Shown here: positions 7,993-17,431 of the stretch, one piece after another
Position numbering within the stretch: the stretch's first letter is position 1
Layout: each line of letters opens with the position of its first letter
From: Streptomyces composti
GTDB taxonomy: Bacteria; Actinomycetota; Actinomycetes; Streptomycetales; Streptomycetaceae
Direction of reading: 5' to 3'
Length of the DNA: 64,000 bases
Assembly (NCBI RefSeq): GCF_012034205.1
Contig: NZ_JAATEM010000002.1
Location: 1 to 64,000, forward strand
Translations under genes and position numbers: made by a program
Notes under the pieces: generated by a model
Told to the model about the DNA's origin: nothing
Seen by the model: only the letters and a program-made list of their open reading frames with translations
The model's database searches: none

Positions 7993-9318
7993 GTGAGCGA
8001 GACGGACACGGCCAGGAGCGTCACCGGTGAGGACGAGGTCGTGGACCTCTGCCGCGAGCTGATCCGGATCGACACCAGCAACTACGGCGACCACTCCGGC
8101 CCCGGTGAGCGCAAGGCGGCCGAGTACGTCGCCGAGAAGCTCGCCGAGGTCGGGCTCGAACCCCAGATCATCGAGTCCCACCCGGGGCGCGCCTCCACGG
8201 TGGCCCGGATCGAGGGCGAGGACCCCTCCCGGCCCGCGCTGCTCATCCACGGCCACACCGACGTCGTCCCGGCCGACGCCGACGACTGGACCCACCATCC
8301 GTTCTCCGGGGAGATCGCCGACGGCTGCGTATGGGGACGCGGCGCCGTCGACATGAAGGACATGGACGCGATGACCCTCGCGGTCGTCCGCGACCGGCTG
8401 CGCAGCGGCCGCAAGCCCCCGCGCGACATCGTGCTCGCCTTCCTCGCCGACGAGGAGGCCGGCGGCACCTACGGCGCCAAGTACCTGGTGCGCGAGCACC
8501 CGGAGCTCTTCGAGGGCGTCACCGAGGGCATCGGCGAGGTCGGCGGCTTCTCCTTCACCGTCAACGAGCAGCTGCGCCTGTACCTGGTGGAGACCGCCGA
8601 GAAGGGCATGCACTGGATGCGGCTCACCGTCGAGGGCACCGCGGGGCACGGCTCGATGACCAACACCGACAACGCCATCACCGAGCTGTGCGAGGCCGTC
8701 GCCCGCCTGGGCCGGCACACCTGGCCGGTGCGCGTCACCAAGACCGTGCGGGCCTTCCTGGACGAGCTGTCCGACGCGCTCGGCACCGAGCTCGACCCGG
8801 AGAACATGGACGAGACGCTCGCCAAGCTCGGCGGCATCGCCCGGATGATCGGCACCACGCTGCGCAACTCGGCGGCGCCCACCATGCTCGGAGCCGGCTA
8901 CAAGGTCAACGTCATCCCCGGACAGGCCACCGCCCACGTCGACGGCCGCTTCCTGCCCGGCTACGAGGAGGAGTTCCTCGCCGACCTCGACCGCATCCTC
9001 GGCCCGCGGGTGAAGCGGGAGGACGTGCACGCCGACAAGGCGCTGGAGACCGACTTCGACGGCAGGCTGGTCGACGCCATGCAGACCGCCCTGCGCGCCG
9101 AGGACCCGATCGCACGTGCCGTGCCCTACATGCTCTCCGGCGGCACCGACGCCAAGTCCTTCGACGATCTCGGCATCCGCTGCTTCGGCTTCGCCCCGCT
9201 GAAACTGCCCCCGGAGCTGGACTTCGCCGGGATGTTCCACGGCGTGGACGAGCGGGTGCCGGTTGACGGTCTCAAGTTCGGCGTCCGCGTCCTCGACCGG
9301 TTCCTGGACGCCTCATGA
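7993..9318 (+). CDS. M20/M28-family metallopeptidase
   Basis: A 441-residue zinc hydrolase of the M20 family (dipeptidases, aminoacylases, succinyl-diaminopimelate desuccinylase relatives). The metal site is visible as HGHTDVV with His88 and Asp90, followed by WGRGAVDMKD, then the catalytic DEEAGG, and a lid domain with GMHWMRLTVEGTAGHGS. No signal peptide, so it probably acts in the cytoplasm. The GTG start at 7993 follows GGAGGAAG at ideal spacing. Substrate not identifiable; isolated between tRNA-Leu and the chaplin genes. Confidence 0.88.
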   Translation: MSETDTARSVTGEDEVVDLCRELIRIDTSNYGDHSGPGERKAAEYVAEKLAEVGLEPQIIESHPGRASTVARIEGEDPSRPALLIHGHTDVVPADADDWTHHPFSGEIADGCVWGRGAVDMKDMDAMTLAVVRDRLRSGRKPPRDIVLAFLADEEAGGTYGAKYLVREHPELFEGVTEGIGEVGGFSFTVNEQLRLYLVETAEKGMHWMRLTVEGTAGHGSMTNTDNAITELCEAVARLGRHTWPVRVTKTVRAFLDELSDALGTELDPENMDETLAKLGGIARMIGTTLRNSAAPTMLGAGYKVNVIPGQATAHVDGRFLPGYEEEFLADLDRILGPRVKREDVHADKALETDFDGRLVDAMQTALRAEDPIARAVPYMLSGGTDAKSFDDLGIRCFGFAPLKLPPELDFAGMFHGVDERVPVDGLKFGVRVLDRFLDAS

Positions 9319-9388
9319 CCCGCGGACACCTCCAGTAATCGGGCAGATGTCCGGAGTTGACCGGTACGGGTGAATGCGACCATAAGCT

Positions 9389-9416
9389 CGTAGCCTCATT
9401 ACCCCTCCTTCGTTAT
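9389..9416 (+). promoter_or_regulatory. Candidate sigma-BldN promoter of chpH
   Basis: CGTAGC (9389-9394), 16 nt, then CGTTAT (9411-9416). This differs from the published BldN consensus as I recall it (CGTAAC-N16-CGTTGA) at one base in the first element and two in the second, with the exact spacing. It would start transcription about 43 nt before the chpH ATG. BldN is known to control chaplin and rodlin genes in Streptomyces. Confidence 0.6.
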
Positions 9417-9465
9417 TCCCGGTGTGATCCGCAACTTGGGGTCGCATTGCCAACAAGGAGGAATA

Positions 9466-9699
9466 ATGATCAAGAAGGTCGTCGCTGTCGCGGCTGCCAC
9501 CGGTGGGCTGGTTCTCGCGGGCGCGGGCATGGCCGCTGCGGACTCCGGTGCCCAGGGTGCCGCTGTGCACTCCCCGGGCGTCCTGTCCGGCAACGTGATC
9601 CAGGCCCCGATCCACGTCCCCGTGAACGTCTGCGGCAACACGGTCTCCGTGATCGGGCTGCTGAACCCCGCCTTCGGCAACACCTGCGCCAACCTGTGA
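9466..9699 (+). CDS. chpH: Short chaplin ChpH
   Basis: A 77-residue secreted protein. Residues 1-25 are a signal peptide ending AAA, followed by one chaplin domain with SPGVLSGNVIQAPIHVPVN, Cys56 and Cys74 (an intramolecular disulfide in chaplins) and the LLNPAFGN motif. Short chaplins assemble into amyloid-like surface fibres that lower surface tension so aerial hyphae can emerge. The ATG follows a strong AAGGAGGAATA. The sequence is very close to ChpH as I remember it. Its own terminator follows, so it is expressed apart from chpC. Confidence 0.93.
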   Translation: MIKKVVAVAAATGGLVLAGAGMAAADSGAQGAAVHSPGVLSGNVIQAPIHVPVNVCGNTVSVIGLLNPAFGNTCANL

Positions 9700-9746
9700 C
9701 CCTGTGCACCGCCCGTTAGGGCGAGTCATTTCAGGGTTCTGAACCC

Positions 9747-9785
9747 GTCGGCCCCGGAACGCGCGCCATGCGCTCCGGGGCCGAC
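9747..9785 (+). terminator. Terminator hairpin after chpH
   Basis: A perfect 12-bp stem GTCGGCCCCGGA (9747-9758) / TCCGGGGCCGAC (9774-9785) with a 15-nt loop lies between chpH and chpC. No T-run follows, as is common in Streptomyces. Confidence 0.65.
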
Positions 9786-9831
9786 CGGTCTTGACGAACG
9801 TGGGAACTTTCCGAAGACAGGGACATCGACT

Positions 9832-10563
9832 ATGCGACAGGTCACCCGCAAGGGACTGATGACCGTGGCGGCCGCGACCGGGGTCATCGCCGCCGCGGGA
9901 GGGGCCGCCCATGCGGACTCCGGAGCACACGGCACCGCCTCCGGCTCGCCCGGCGTGCTCTCCGGCAACTCCGTGCAGGCACCGGTGGACGTTCCGGTCA
10001 ACGTCTGCGGCAACACCGTCAACGTCGGCGGGATCCTCAACCCGGCCATGGGCAACGTCTGCGTCAACGAGGGGGGCTCCGCGGCAGACGGCAACGGCGG
10101 CTCCGGAGCACACGGCGGCGCGCACGCGGACGGCAAGGCCGCCGGCTCGCCCGGTGTCGCCTCCGGCAATCAGGTGCAGGCACCCGTCCACGTCCCGGTG
10201 AACGTCTGCGGCAACACCATCGACGTCCTCGGCGCCGGCAACACCGCCGAGGGCAACGGCTGCGCGAACGACTCCCCCGGCACGCCCGGACAGCCCGGCG
10301 AGCCGGGCAGCCCCGAGGAGCCGGAGCGCCCCGGCCGGCCGGACGGTCCGTCCGCCCCCGGCACCCCGTCCACCCCGGACGACACCGGGCGCTCACCGGA
10401 GGGCGGCGACCAGCCGGCCTCCCGCGCCGACATCCAGCCCGCGGCCGAGACCCAGCTGGCCCACACCGGCAGCGACCTGCCGGTCGGCCTCGCCCTGCCG
10501 CTCGGGGCCGGCGCGCTGCTCGGCGGCGCCATCCTCTACCGCAAGGCACGCACGGCCCGCTGA
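9832..10563 (+). CDS. chpC: Long chaplin ChpC, sortase-anchored
   Basis: A 243-residue cell-wall protein: signal peptide to about residue 28, two chaplin domains (about 35-76 and 105-146) each with the VNVCGNT motif and paired cysteines, a Pro/Gly/Glu-rich linker of roughly 60 residues, a sortase signal LAHTG at 209-213, a membrane helix and a basic RKARTAR tail. Long chaplins are attached to peptidoglycan by class E sortases and help anchor short chaplin fibres. The ATG has only a weak ribosome binding site. Gene order chpH-chpC fits the pair known in S. coelicolor. Confidence 0.9.
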   Translation: MRQVTRKGLMTVAAATGVIAAAGGAAHADSGAHGTASGSPGVLSGNSVQAPVDVPVNVCGNTVNVGGILNPAMGNVCVNEGGSAADGNGGSGAHGGAHADGKAAGSPGVASGNQVQAPVHVPVNVCGNTIDVLGAGNTAEGNGCANDSPGTPGQPGEPGSPEEPERPGRPDGPSAPGTPSTPDDTGRSPEGGDQPASRADIQPAAETQLAHTGSDLPVGLALPLGAGALLGGAILYRKARTAR

Positions 10564-10596
10564 CCGGGGCACGCCCCGGTGCTTCCGGGCACACGT

Positions 10597-10627
10597 CAGG
10601 GGCCCGCGGCGACGCTGCGGGCCCCTG
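10597..10627. terminator. Bidirectional hairpin between chpC and a DUF5703 gene
   Basis: A perfect 11-bp stem CAGGGGCCCGC / GCGGGCCCCTG with a 9-nt loop lies between the ends of two convergent genes. Confidence 0.7.
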
Positions 10628-10630
10628 GTC

Positions 10631-10819
10631 TCACCAGGTGGCGCGCACCTGGCGGATGATCCGCCGTCTCAGCCGCACCCTGCGACTGCCGTCCCGCAAC
10701 AGGGTCAGGCGGTACAACTCCCAGTGACCGTACTCGGCATGGTCCGTCAGCAGACGAGTCGTCTCCTTGCGGGAGACCCCGCGCGGCACGTACACGTCGA
10801 CAAATTCGTATTCCGGCAT
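10631..10819 (-). CDS. Small DUF5703-type basic protein
   Basis: A 62-residue basic protein (begins MPEYEFVDVYVPRGVSRKE, ends with an Arg-rich stretch and VRATW). It matches, from memory, the small DUF5703 family conserved beside chaplin genes in Streptomyces. No catalytic motif, signal peptide or membrane segment. Its role is unknown; the basic C-terminal half could bind nucleic acid. Divergent from the acidic protein gene starting at 10867, with a 47-nt shared promoter region. Confidence 0.75.
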   Translation of the reverse strand: MPEYEFVDVYVPRGVSRKETTRLLTDHAEYGHWELYRLTLLRDGSRRVRLRRRIIRQVRATW

Positions 10820-10866
10820 CGCATCTATTGTGCGGTCCGGGGCCCGGTACGGATAGCGTCTGCACT

Positions 10867-11625
<759 letters not shown>

Positions 11626-11667
11626 CGAGACGGTGGCCCGCCCGCGGCCACCGTCCACGTCCTCCGG

Positions 11668-13686
11668 TCAGCCGGTGGCGGCGACCTGCGGGGCCAGCAG
11701 ATGGGGCAGGCGCGTGGTCCGCGGCTTGGCCGGCACCTCGGCCACGGCCCTCGGCAGCGCCTGCTCCACCCCGTGCACCACGGACAGATGCCGGTCGGCC
11801 CGGCTGAACGCCGTGTACACCCACGGGCGGCTCAGCGCCGGCACCGCGTCCCCCGGCAGCACCACGACCACCGCGGGCCAGCGGCAGCCCACTGCCTGGT
11901 GCGCGGTGAGCGCCCAGGCGTGCCGCACGGAGCGCTCCACCCGCTCCTTCGGCACCACGATCTCCTCACCGGCGCAGTCCAGATGCAGACCCGCGGCGTC
12001 GGCCTTCACCACCCGGCCGGGCAGCATCCGCCCCGGAGCGGGGGAGTAGGCCACCCGGTCGCCCGGATCGAACCCGCCGAACCGGCCAGGACCGGGATTC
12101 AGCCGTTCCTTCAGCGCGGCGTTCAGCACCCGTGTCCCCACCGCGCCCCCGTGGCCCGGCGTGATCACCTGCGTCTCCTCGGCCGGCACGCCCAGGGCGC
12201 GGGGCACCGAGTCCACCACCAGCTGCACCGTCCGGTGCACCGCCTCGCCCGCGTCCCGCACCGGCACGATCACCACTTCCTTGCCGGGCGCCTCCACCTG
12301 GAGCAGCTCCCCGGCGCCGACACCGGAGACCAGCTCGCCGAGCGGCCCCGGATCCGGACGCCGGGAGGCGATCTGCGGACACACCCGCGCCGCCAGCAGA
12401 TCGGCGAACACCCGCCCGGGCCCCACCGACCACAGCATCCCCGGATCCCCGGACAGCACCAGCCGCGCGCCGTCCGGCAGCGACTCCGCCAGCAGCGCGG
12501 CCGCCTCCACGTCCAGCTGTGGCGCGTCCAGCACCACCAGCAGATCGACCTCGAGCGTCCCGTCGGCGTCCCGCCCGGGCCCCTCGGCCCCGGCCAGCAG
12601 CCCGGGCACCGTCGCCACCCCCGGTCCGTCCTCGCCGAGCAGCGCCGCGAACCGGGCCCGCCCCAGAGGGCTGTGCACGGCGGCCCAGGCCCGCAGCCCC
12701 ATGCCGTGAGCGGTGCGCAGCAGCGCCGCCGGCTCGGCCCGCGCCGCCTCGCCACCGGTGTGCAGCACCAGCCCGTGACCGGCGACGGCACGGATCAGCT
12801 CACCCGCCGAACCCTCCGCCTCGGCGGCGGCCGACTCCCACTCCTCGGCGGACCCGTCCCGCTTCGGCACGGAGTCGACCAGCCGGGCCAGCCCGTCGGC
12901 GAGGCTCTCCTCGGCCAGCGCATACCGCTCCAGCCCCACCAGCACCCGGACCGGCACCTCCTCCTCGCCTTCGGAGGGCGCCTCCAGGGCGTCCTGGAAG
13001 ACCAGCACGTCCCCCTCGGAGACGGCACCGCGCACCGCCCCGTCCGCGTCCGGGACCCCCTGCCGCTGAAGCGCGCTGACCAGCGCCGGCATCTCCAGCG
13101 CCGTGTGCCCGGCGAGCGCCGCCTGCTCCAGCAGCCACACGGTGACCGCCCGGCCCCGCCGCTCGTCGCCCGGGGACGCGTCGCCGCCGAGCAGCGCCCG
13201 CGCGAACGCGTCCGCCTGCTCCGGCCGCACCCCGAAGACCCGCAGCAACTGCCACGGATCCGCGCGCAGCAGCTCCCCGGCGCCCTCGCCCAGCACCTCG
13301 GCGGCCTGCACGGCGAGCCCTTCGGGCGCGCCACCCTCCGCGAGCACCCCGCGCACCGCCTCGACGACCTGCGGGGCGGCCTCGGCCCCGGCGGTCGGCG
13401 CCGGCATCCGCCGCGCCGGCTCGGGCGCGGGACGCCGGGGCGCGGGCGCGGGTTCCTCGAACACCGTGGCCGGCGGCTTCTCCCCGCTCTCCACGGCCCG
13501 CACCGCGGCCAGCAGATCGGCGGCTCTGCCGCTCAGCTTGGCGCCGGCCTCGATGCGCCCCTTCTCCGCCTTGCGCCGCTCGATGCGCTCCCGCTCGATC
13601 CGCTGGGCCCGCAGCTCGGCCTCGGCCTCCGACAGCTGCTCACCCTCGGCCGGCTCGGCGTCCTCGGGAGTCTCGGGCGTGGTCAC
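11668..13686 (-). CDS. RecD2-like helicase-fold protein lacking Walker A
   Basis: A 672-residue protein with RecD2 layout: a charged N-terminal coiled region (15-60), helix-hairpin-helix-like repeats (105-170), a YALAEESLADGLARL segment preceding the motor, a RecA-like region and a UvrD-type C-terminal domain (LTAHQAVGCRWPAVVVVLP near 592 and TAFSRADRHL near 624). Where RecD2 has GGPGTGKTT this protein has GGEAARAEP (311-319), and the Walker B acid pair is replaced by LDAPQ; the following LSGDPGMLWSVGPGRVFADL is still clearly helicase-derived. It therefore probably binds DNA or partners without ATPase-driven unwinding. Its GTG start overlaps the stop of the upstream aldo/keto reductase gene (GTGA). 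Confidence 0.8.
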   Translation of the reverse strand: MTTPETPEDAEPAEGEQLSEAEAELRAQRIERERIERRKAEKGRIEAGAKLSGRAADLLAAVRAVESGEKPPATVFEEPAPAPRRPAPEPARRMPAPTAGAEAAPQVVEAVRGVLAEGGAPEGLAVQAAEVLGEGAGELLRADPWQLLRVFGVRPEQADAFARALLGGDASPGDERRGRAVTVWLLEQAALAGHTALEMPALVSALQRQGVPDADGAVRGAVSEGDVLVFQDALEAPSEGEEEVPVRVLVGLERYALAEESLADGLARLVDSVPKRDGSAEEWESAAAEAEGSAGELIRAVAGHGLVLHTGGEAARAEPAALLRTAHGMGLRAWAAVHSPLGRARFAALLGEDGPGVATVPGLLAGAEGPGRDADGTLEVDLLVVLDAPQLDVEAAALLAESLPDGARLVLSGDPGMLWSVGPGRVFADLLAARVCPQIASRRPDPGPLGELVSGVGAGELLQVEAPGKEVVIVPVRDAGEAVHRTVQLVVDSVPRALGVPAEETQVITPGHGGAVGTRVLNAALKERLNPGPGRFGGFDPGDRVAYSPAPGRMLPGRVVKADAAGLHLDCAGEEIVVPKERVERSVRHAWALTAHQAVGCRWPAVVVVLPGDAVPALSRPWVYTAFSRADRHLSVVHGVEQALPRAVAEVPAKPRTTRLPHLLAPQVAATG

Positions 13687-14669
13687 AGCGTGCTCCAGTC
13701 ATGATCGGGATACCGGTGCACGGGCGCCGACACGTCGTCCAGCGCCCGGCAGATCTCGTCAGGAAGACTAAGCGCCTCCACTGACAATGCCGCCGTGAGC
13801 TGCTGTGCGTTGCGCGCGCCGACGATGGGGGCGGTCACTCCGGGGCGGTCGCGCACCCAGGCGAGGGCCACCTGCAGCGGGGTCACCGCCAGACCGTCCG
13901 CCGCGGTCGCCACGGCGTCCACGATCCGCCCGGCCGTCTCGTCCAGATAGGGGGCGACGAACGGAGCCAGATGCTCCGAGGCGCCCCTGGAGTCCGGCGG
14001 CATCGCGTCATTGCGGTACTTCCCGGTCAGCACGCCGCGCCCCAGCGGCGAGGAGGGGAGCAGCCCGATACCGAGATCCATGGCGGCCGGGAGCACCTCC
14101 CGCTCCACGCCCCGCTGCAGCAGCGAGTACTCCATCTGGGTGCTGGCCAGCCGGGTCCGGGCGCCCGGCGCCGCCAGCTGCCAGGTGCCGGCCTTGGCCA
14201 GCTGCCAGCCGCAGAAGTTGGAGACCCCGGCGTAGCGGGCCCGGCCGCTGCCGACGGCGATGTCCAGGGCCTGGAGGGTCTCCTCGAGGGGCGTGGCCGG
14301 GTCGTACGCATGCACATGCCATACGTCGACGTGGTCGGTGCCGAGCCTTTCCAGGGAGGCGTCCAGGGCGGACAGCAGGTGACCGCGGGAGCCGTTGAAA
14401 CGGCGGTCGGGGTCCGGGACGCTGCCGGCCTTGGTCGAGATCACCAGGTCCCTGCGGGGCACCAGACCGGCCATCAGCTTTCCGAGCAGGTACTCGGCCT
14501 CGCCGTCGCCGTACACGTCCGCGGTGTCGACGAGGGTTCCGCCCGCTTCCCAGAAGGTCTTCAGGAGGTCCGCGGCGTCGTGCTCGTCGGTGTCCCGACC
14601 CCAGGTCAGGGTCCCGAGCCCGATCCGGGACACGCGCAGGCCGGTGCGGCCGAGATGCCTCTGCTCCAT
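13683..14669 (-). CDS. Aldo/keto reductase
   Basis: A 328-residue NADPH-dependent oxidoreductase with a TIM-barrel fold. Family landmarks: GLGTLTWG near the N-terminus, VDTADVYGDGEAEYLLGK with the catalytic Asp and Tyr, the Lys in VISTKAG, the His in DVWHVHAYDP, and the cofactor region APIVGARNAQQL near the end. The ATG at 14669 places the MEQRHLGRTGLRVSRIGLG start where homologues begin. Its stop overlaps the start of the RecD2-like gene, so both are translated from one mRNA. Substrate unknown. Confidence 0.9.
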   Translation of the reverse strand: MEQRHLGRTGLRVSRIGLGTLTWGRDTDEHDAADLLKTFWEAGGTLVDTADVYGDGEAEYLLGKLMAGLVPRRDLVISTKAGSVPDPDRRFNGSRGHLLSALDASLERLGTDHVDVWHVHAYDPATPLEETLQALDIAVGSGRARYAGVSNFCGWQLAKAGTWQLAAPGARTRLASTQMEYSLLQRGVEREVLPAAMDLGIGLLPSSPLGRGVLTGKYRNDAMPPDSRGASEHLAPFVAPYLDETAGRIVDAVATAADGLAVTPLQVALAWVRDRPGVTAPIVGARNAQQLTAALSVEALSLPDEICRALDDVSAPVHRYPDHDWSTL

Positions 14670-15319
14670 GAACGCCGAGATTACTGGCCAGAACCGTGCC
14701 TGTGGGTGCCTGTGGACAAGCCAATTCCCCTTCCCGCAGGCGCGTGCGTCAACACCGTGCGGCCCGGCCACCCCTCCGTTGCGGCCCCGGTGAAGCCCCT
14801 GGCGCTCCGCCGAACTGCCCAATGCCCGGCTTGTCTGCGCAGAATTTCGTATTTGTGATCATATTCTCGGCGGTGCTTGTAGGAGACGGCTCCGCCTGTC
14901 GGGTCGTCCGGGGCGCTCCTCCCCGGACGTGGGTGCGGCGGCGCATTGCGGCACTTCCGTTCCCACTCATGGAGAGACAGATGCGTGTTGCTGTGACCGG
15001 CGGCGGTGGCCTTCTTTCACCGCTTCCACGGCCACCCCTCACGGACCGGTCCAAGCAAGATGCGCATCAAGTGATAGGCGCCTGAAGGGCCGCGCGAGAT
15101 CGGAGACGCGGCGAGCGGGTGCCGAGCGATGGCCCCCACGCCGTCAGTGACCCCGAGCCGCCTGGGTGCCCGGGGTGAGGGCCGGCCCTGGGCGAGTCGC
15201 GCCGGCCCTGCGTGCCCCCGCCGGGCAGCGGGCGCAGCCGAGCGCGTACCCCAGCCGGGCCGTCGGCGGTATACGCTGCCCGCACAAGCCACGTTACTCA
15301 TCGGTAAGGGGAGACGGCC
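14670..15319. other. 650-bp intergenic region
   Basis: It separates the leftward aldo/keto reductase gene from the rightward LLM oxidoreductase gene. I see a GC-rich hairpin CCGGGGCGCTCCTCCCCGG near 14909, AT-richer sequence around 14845-14870 that may hold promoters, and one small ORF with a ribosome binding site (14981-15085). No recognised RNA, repeat or mobile element. Confidence 0.5.
14981..15085 (+). CDS. Possible 34-residue small ORF
   Basis: An ATG preceded by GGAGAGACAG opens a 34-codon frame beginning MRVAVTGGGGLL. The opening resembles the NAD-binding start of short-chain epimerases, but nothing else of such a protein follows, so it may be a remnant, a leader peptide or chance. 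It sits within a long intergenic region ahead of the F420-type oxidoreductase gene. Confidence 0.2.
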   Translation: MRVAVTGGGGLLSPLPRPPLTDRSKQDAHQVIGA

Positions 15320-16375
15320 ATGCAGCTCGGGATCAACCTCGGCTACTGGGGTGCCGGAATGGACGCGGACAACCTCACCGTGGCGCAGGAAGCCGACCGG
15401 CTCGGCTACTCGGTCTGCTGGGCCGCCGAGGCCTACGGCTCCGACGCCGCCACCGTCCTCGCCTGGGTCGCCGCCCAGACCACCCGCATCGACGTCGGCT
15501 CGGCCATCTTCCAGATCCCCGCCCGCCAGCCCGCGATGACCGCGATGACCGCGGCCACCCTCGACTCCCTCTCCGGCGGCCGCTTCCGCCTCGGCCTCGG
15601 CGTCTCCGGCCCCCAGGTCTCCGAGGGCTGGTACGGCGTCAAGTTCGACAAGCCCCTCGCCCGCACCCGCGAGTATGTCGAGATCATCCGCAAGGCCATG
15701 ACCCGCGAGCGCCTCACCTACGAGGGCGAGCACTGGACGCTCCCCCTCCCCGGGGGCCCCGGCAAGCCCATCAAGCTCACCGTGCACCCCCAGCGTGAGC
15801 ACATCCCGCTCTACATCGCCGCCATCGGCCCGAAGAACCTCGAACAGACCGGCGAGATCGCCGACGGCGCCCTGCTGATCTTCCCCTCCGCCGACCACCT
15901 CGAGGAGACCGCCGTCAAGCACATCCGCGCGGGCCGCGAGAAGGCAGGCAAGACCCTCGAGGGCTTCGACATCTGTCCCACCGTCCCGCTCGCCACCGGC
16001 GACGACAAGGACATCACCACCCTCGCCGACACCTTCCGTCCCTACACCGCCCTCTACGTCGGCGGCATGGGCAGCCGCAAGCAGAACTTCTACAACCAGC
16101 TCGCCCGGCGCATGGGCTACGAGAAGGAAGCCGCCGAGATCCAGGACAAGTACCTGTCCGGCGACAAGGAGGGCGCCGCGGCCGCCGTCCCGCACGACCT
16201 CATCGACTCGACCACGCTCCTCGGCTCGGTCGACCGCATCGCCGACCGCATGAGGGCCTACGCCGAAGCGGGAGTCACCACCCTCACCCTCGCCCCCGCC
16301 GGCTTCACCCTCCAGGAGCGCCTCGCCTCCCTCCGCGCCGGCACCGAGGCCCTGGAACGCGCCGGGCTGGCATAG
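15320..16375 (+). CDS. LLM-class F420-dependent oxidoreductase
   Basis: A 351-residue luciferase-like TIM-barrel enzyme. The N-terminus (LGINLGYWGAGMDADNL), VGSAIFQIPARQPAMTAM, the GRFRLGLGVSGPQVSEGWYG motif and IPLYIAAIGPKNLEQTGEIADG are typical of the LLM family that uses coenzyme F420, common in actinobacteria. No membrane segment. The ATG has AAGGGGAG upstream. The substrate cannot be inferred; the neighbouring ferritin-like gene gives no clear pathway. Confidence 0.88.
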   Translation: MQLGINLGYWGAGMDADNLTVAQEADRLGYSVCWAAEAYGSDAATVLAWVAAQTTRIDVGSAIFQIPARQPAMTAMTAATLDSLSGGRFRLGLGVSGPQVSEGWYGVKFDKPLARTREYVEIIRKAMTRERLTYEGEHWTLPLPGGPGKPIKLTVHPQREHIPLYIAAIGPKNLEQTGEIADGALLIFPSADHLEETAVKHIRAGREKAGKTLEGFDICPTVPLATGDDKDITTLADTFRPYTALYVGGMGSRKQNFYNQLARRMGYEKEAAEIQDKYLSGDKEGAAAAVPHDLIDSTTLLGSVDRIADRMRAYAEAGVTTLTLAPAGFTLQERLASLRAGTEALERAGLA

Positions 16376-16406
16376 CCGCAGCCACCACAGCGACCAGAAG
16401 AACCCC

Positions 16407-16449
16407 ACGGCCGTGGTGGGGGCTCGGGGGCCCACCCCGCCACGGCCGT
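16407..16449 (+). terminator. Terminator hairpin after the LLM oxidoreductase gene
   Basis: A 15-bp stem with one G-U pair, ACGGCCGTGGTGGGG (16407-16421) / CCCCGCCACGGCCGT (16435-16449), with a 13-nt loop. Confidence 0.7.
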
Positions 16450-16613
16450 CAGACAGTACAACGCCCGGGATCCCCCGCGGTTACGCCCCGGCGCCGCCAC
16501 CCCCTCCTCCATTCGACGGAGTTGTCCGCCCCGCCTGTTGCGGTGCCCGCCCCCTGGGCATTTGACTCGTTCCTCGCCCGGCTTGCGCATCGGCGGAGAG
16601 GTGGCTGGTCCCC

Positions 16614-17402
16614 TTGCTTTCGGCCAGGAGTCTGTTCCAGGAGATCCTCGACAACGACGAATCCTTCGCGCTGTTCTGCTCCATCGCCGCCAGCGGCGAG
16701 TCCCAGGGCGGCTGGGAGAACGCCCGCATCGCCGCCCTCGTCCCCGAGACCGAACGCGAGATGGCCCCCAGGATCACCCGCCACGGCGCCGACGAGGACA
16801 AGCACGGCCGCATCTTCAACGCCCTGATGAAGAAGCGCGGCCTGGACCCCGTCCCCGTACCGCCCGAGACCGACTACACCATGCTCCTCGAACGGAGCGG
16901 CATCGGCCTGGCCCACGACAAGCTCAAGCGGGACGAGCCCCTCACCGTCCAGGACATCGTCACCTACCTCGCCCACAGCAGGGTCACCGAGCAGCGCGCC
17001 TCCGAGCAGATGCAGCTGCTGCGCAAGCACTTCGCCGACCACCCCGACCTGGGCCGGGCGGTCAAGATGATCTCCAACGACGAGGACAACCACCTCGCCT
17101 ACTGCCACGAGGAACTGCTCCGCTTCGCCCGCGCCGGACACGGCCGTACCATCCGGCGGACCCTGCGCGACTGCGCCCTCGCCGAGATCCGGATCTACCG
17201 CGACGTCAGCCTCGCCGTGATGGCCCACATGGGCCGCATCCTCGGCTGGTCCAGGCCCAGGGCCGCGCTCCTGGCCCTCGGCATCCGCGCGGTGTACCTC
17301 TTCGAACGCGTCGCGGGATGGCGCCGCATGGTCTCCCTCAGGATGCCGGCCCGCCGCAACGCCCTCGGCGGCCCCGCAGGACCCGAACCGGAATTCGCCT
17401 GA
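16614..17402 (+). CDS. Ferritin-like domain protein
   Basis: A 262-residue mainly helical protein. Carboxylate/histidine residues spaced as in di-iron ferritin-like proteins are seen at DNDESFALFC, ENARIAALVPETEREMAP, HGADEDKHGRIF and NDEDNHLAYCHEELLRF, the last two being clear ExxH-type metal motifs. It may store iron or act as an oxidase; the family is poorly defined. The start is uncertain: the TTG at 16614 is in frame with GGAGAGG about 13 nt upstream, and an internal start cannot be excluded. Convergent with the CorA-like gene 29 nt away. Confidence 0.75.
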   Translation: MLSARSLFQEILDNDESFALFCSIAASGESQGGWENARIAALVPETEREMAPRITRHGADEDKHGRIFNALMKKRGLDPVPVPPETDYTMLLERSGIGLAHDKLKRDEPLTVQDIVTYLAHSRVTEQRASEQMQLLRKHFADHPDLGRAVKMISNDEDNHLAYCHEELLRFARAGHGRTIRRTLRDCALAEIRIYRDVSLAVMAHMGRILGWSRPRAALLALGIRAVYLFERVAGWRRMVSLRMPARRNALGGPAGPEPEFA

Positions 17403-17431
17403 CCCTCCCGAAGCGGCCCCCGCAGCCACCC

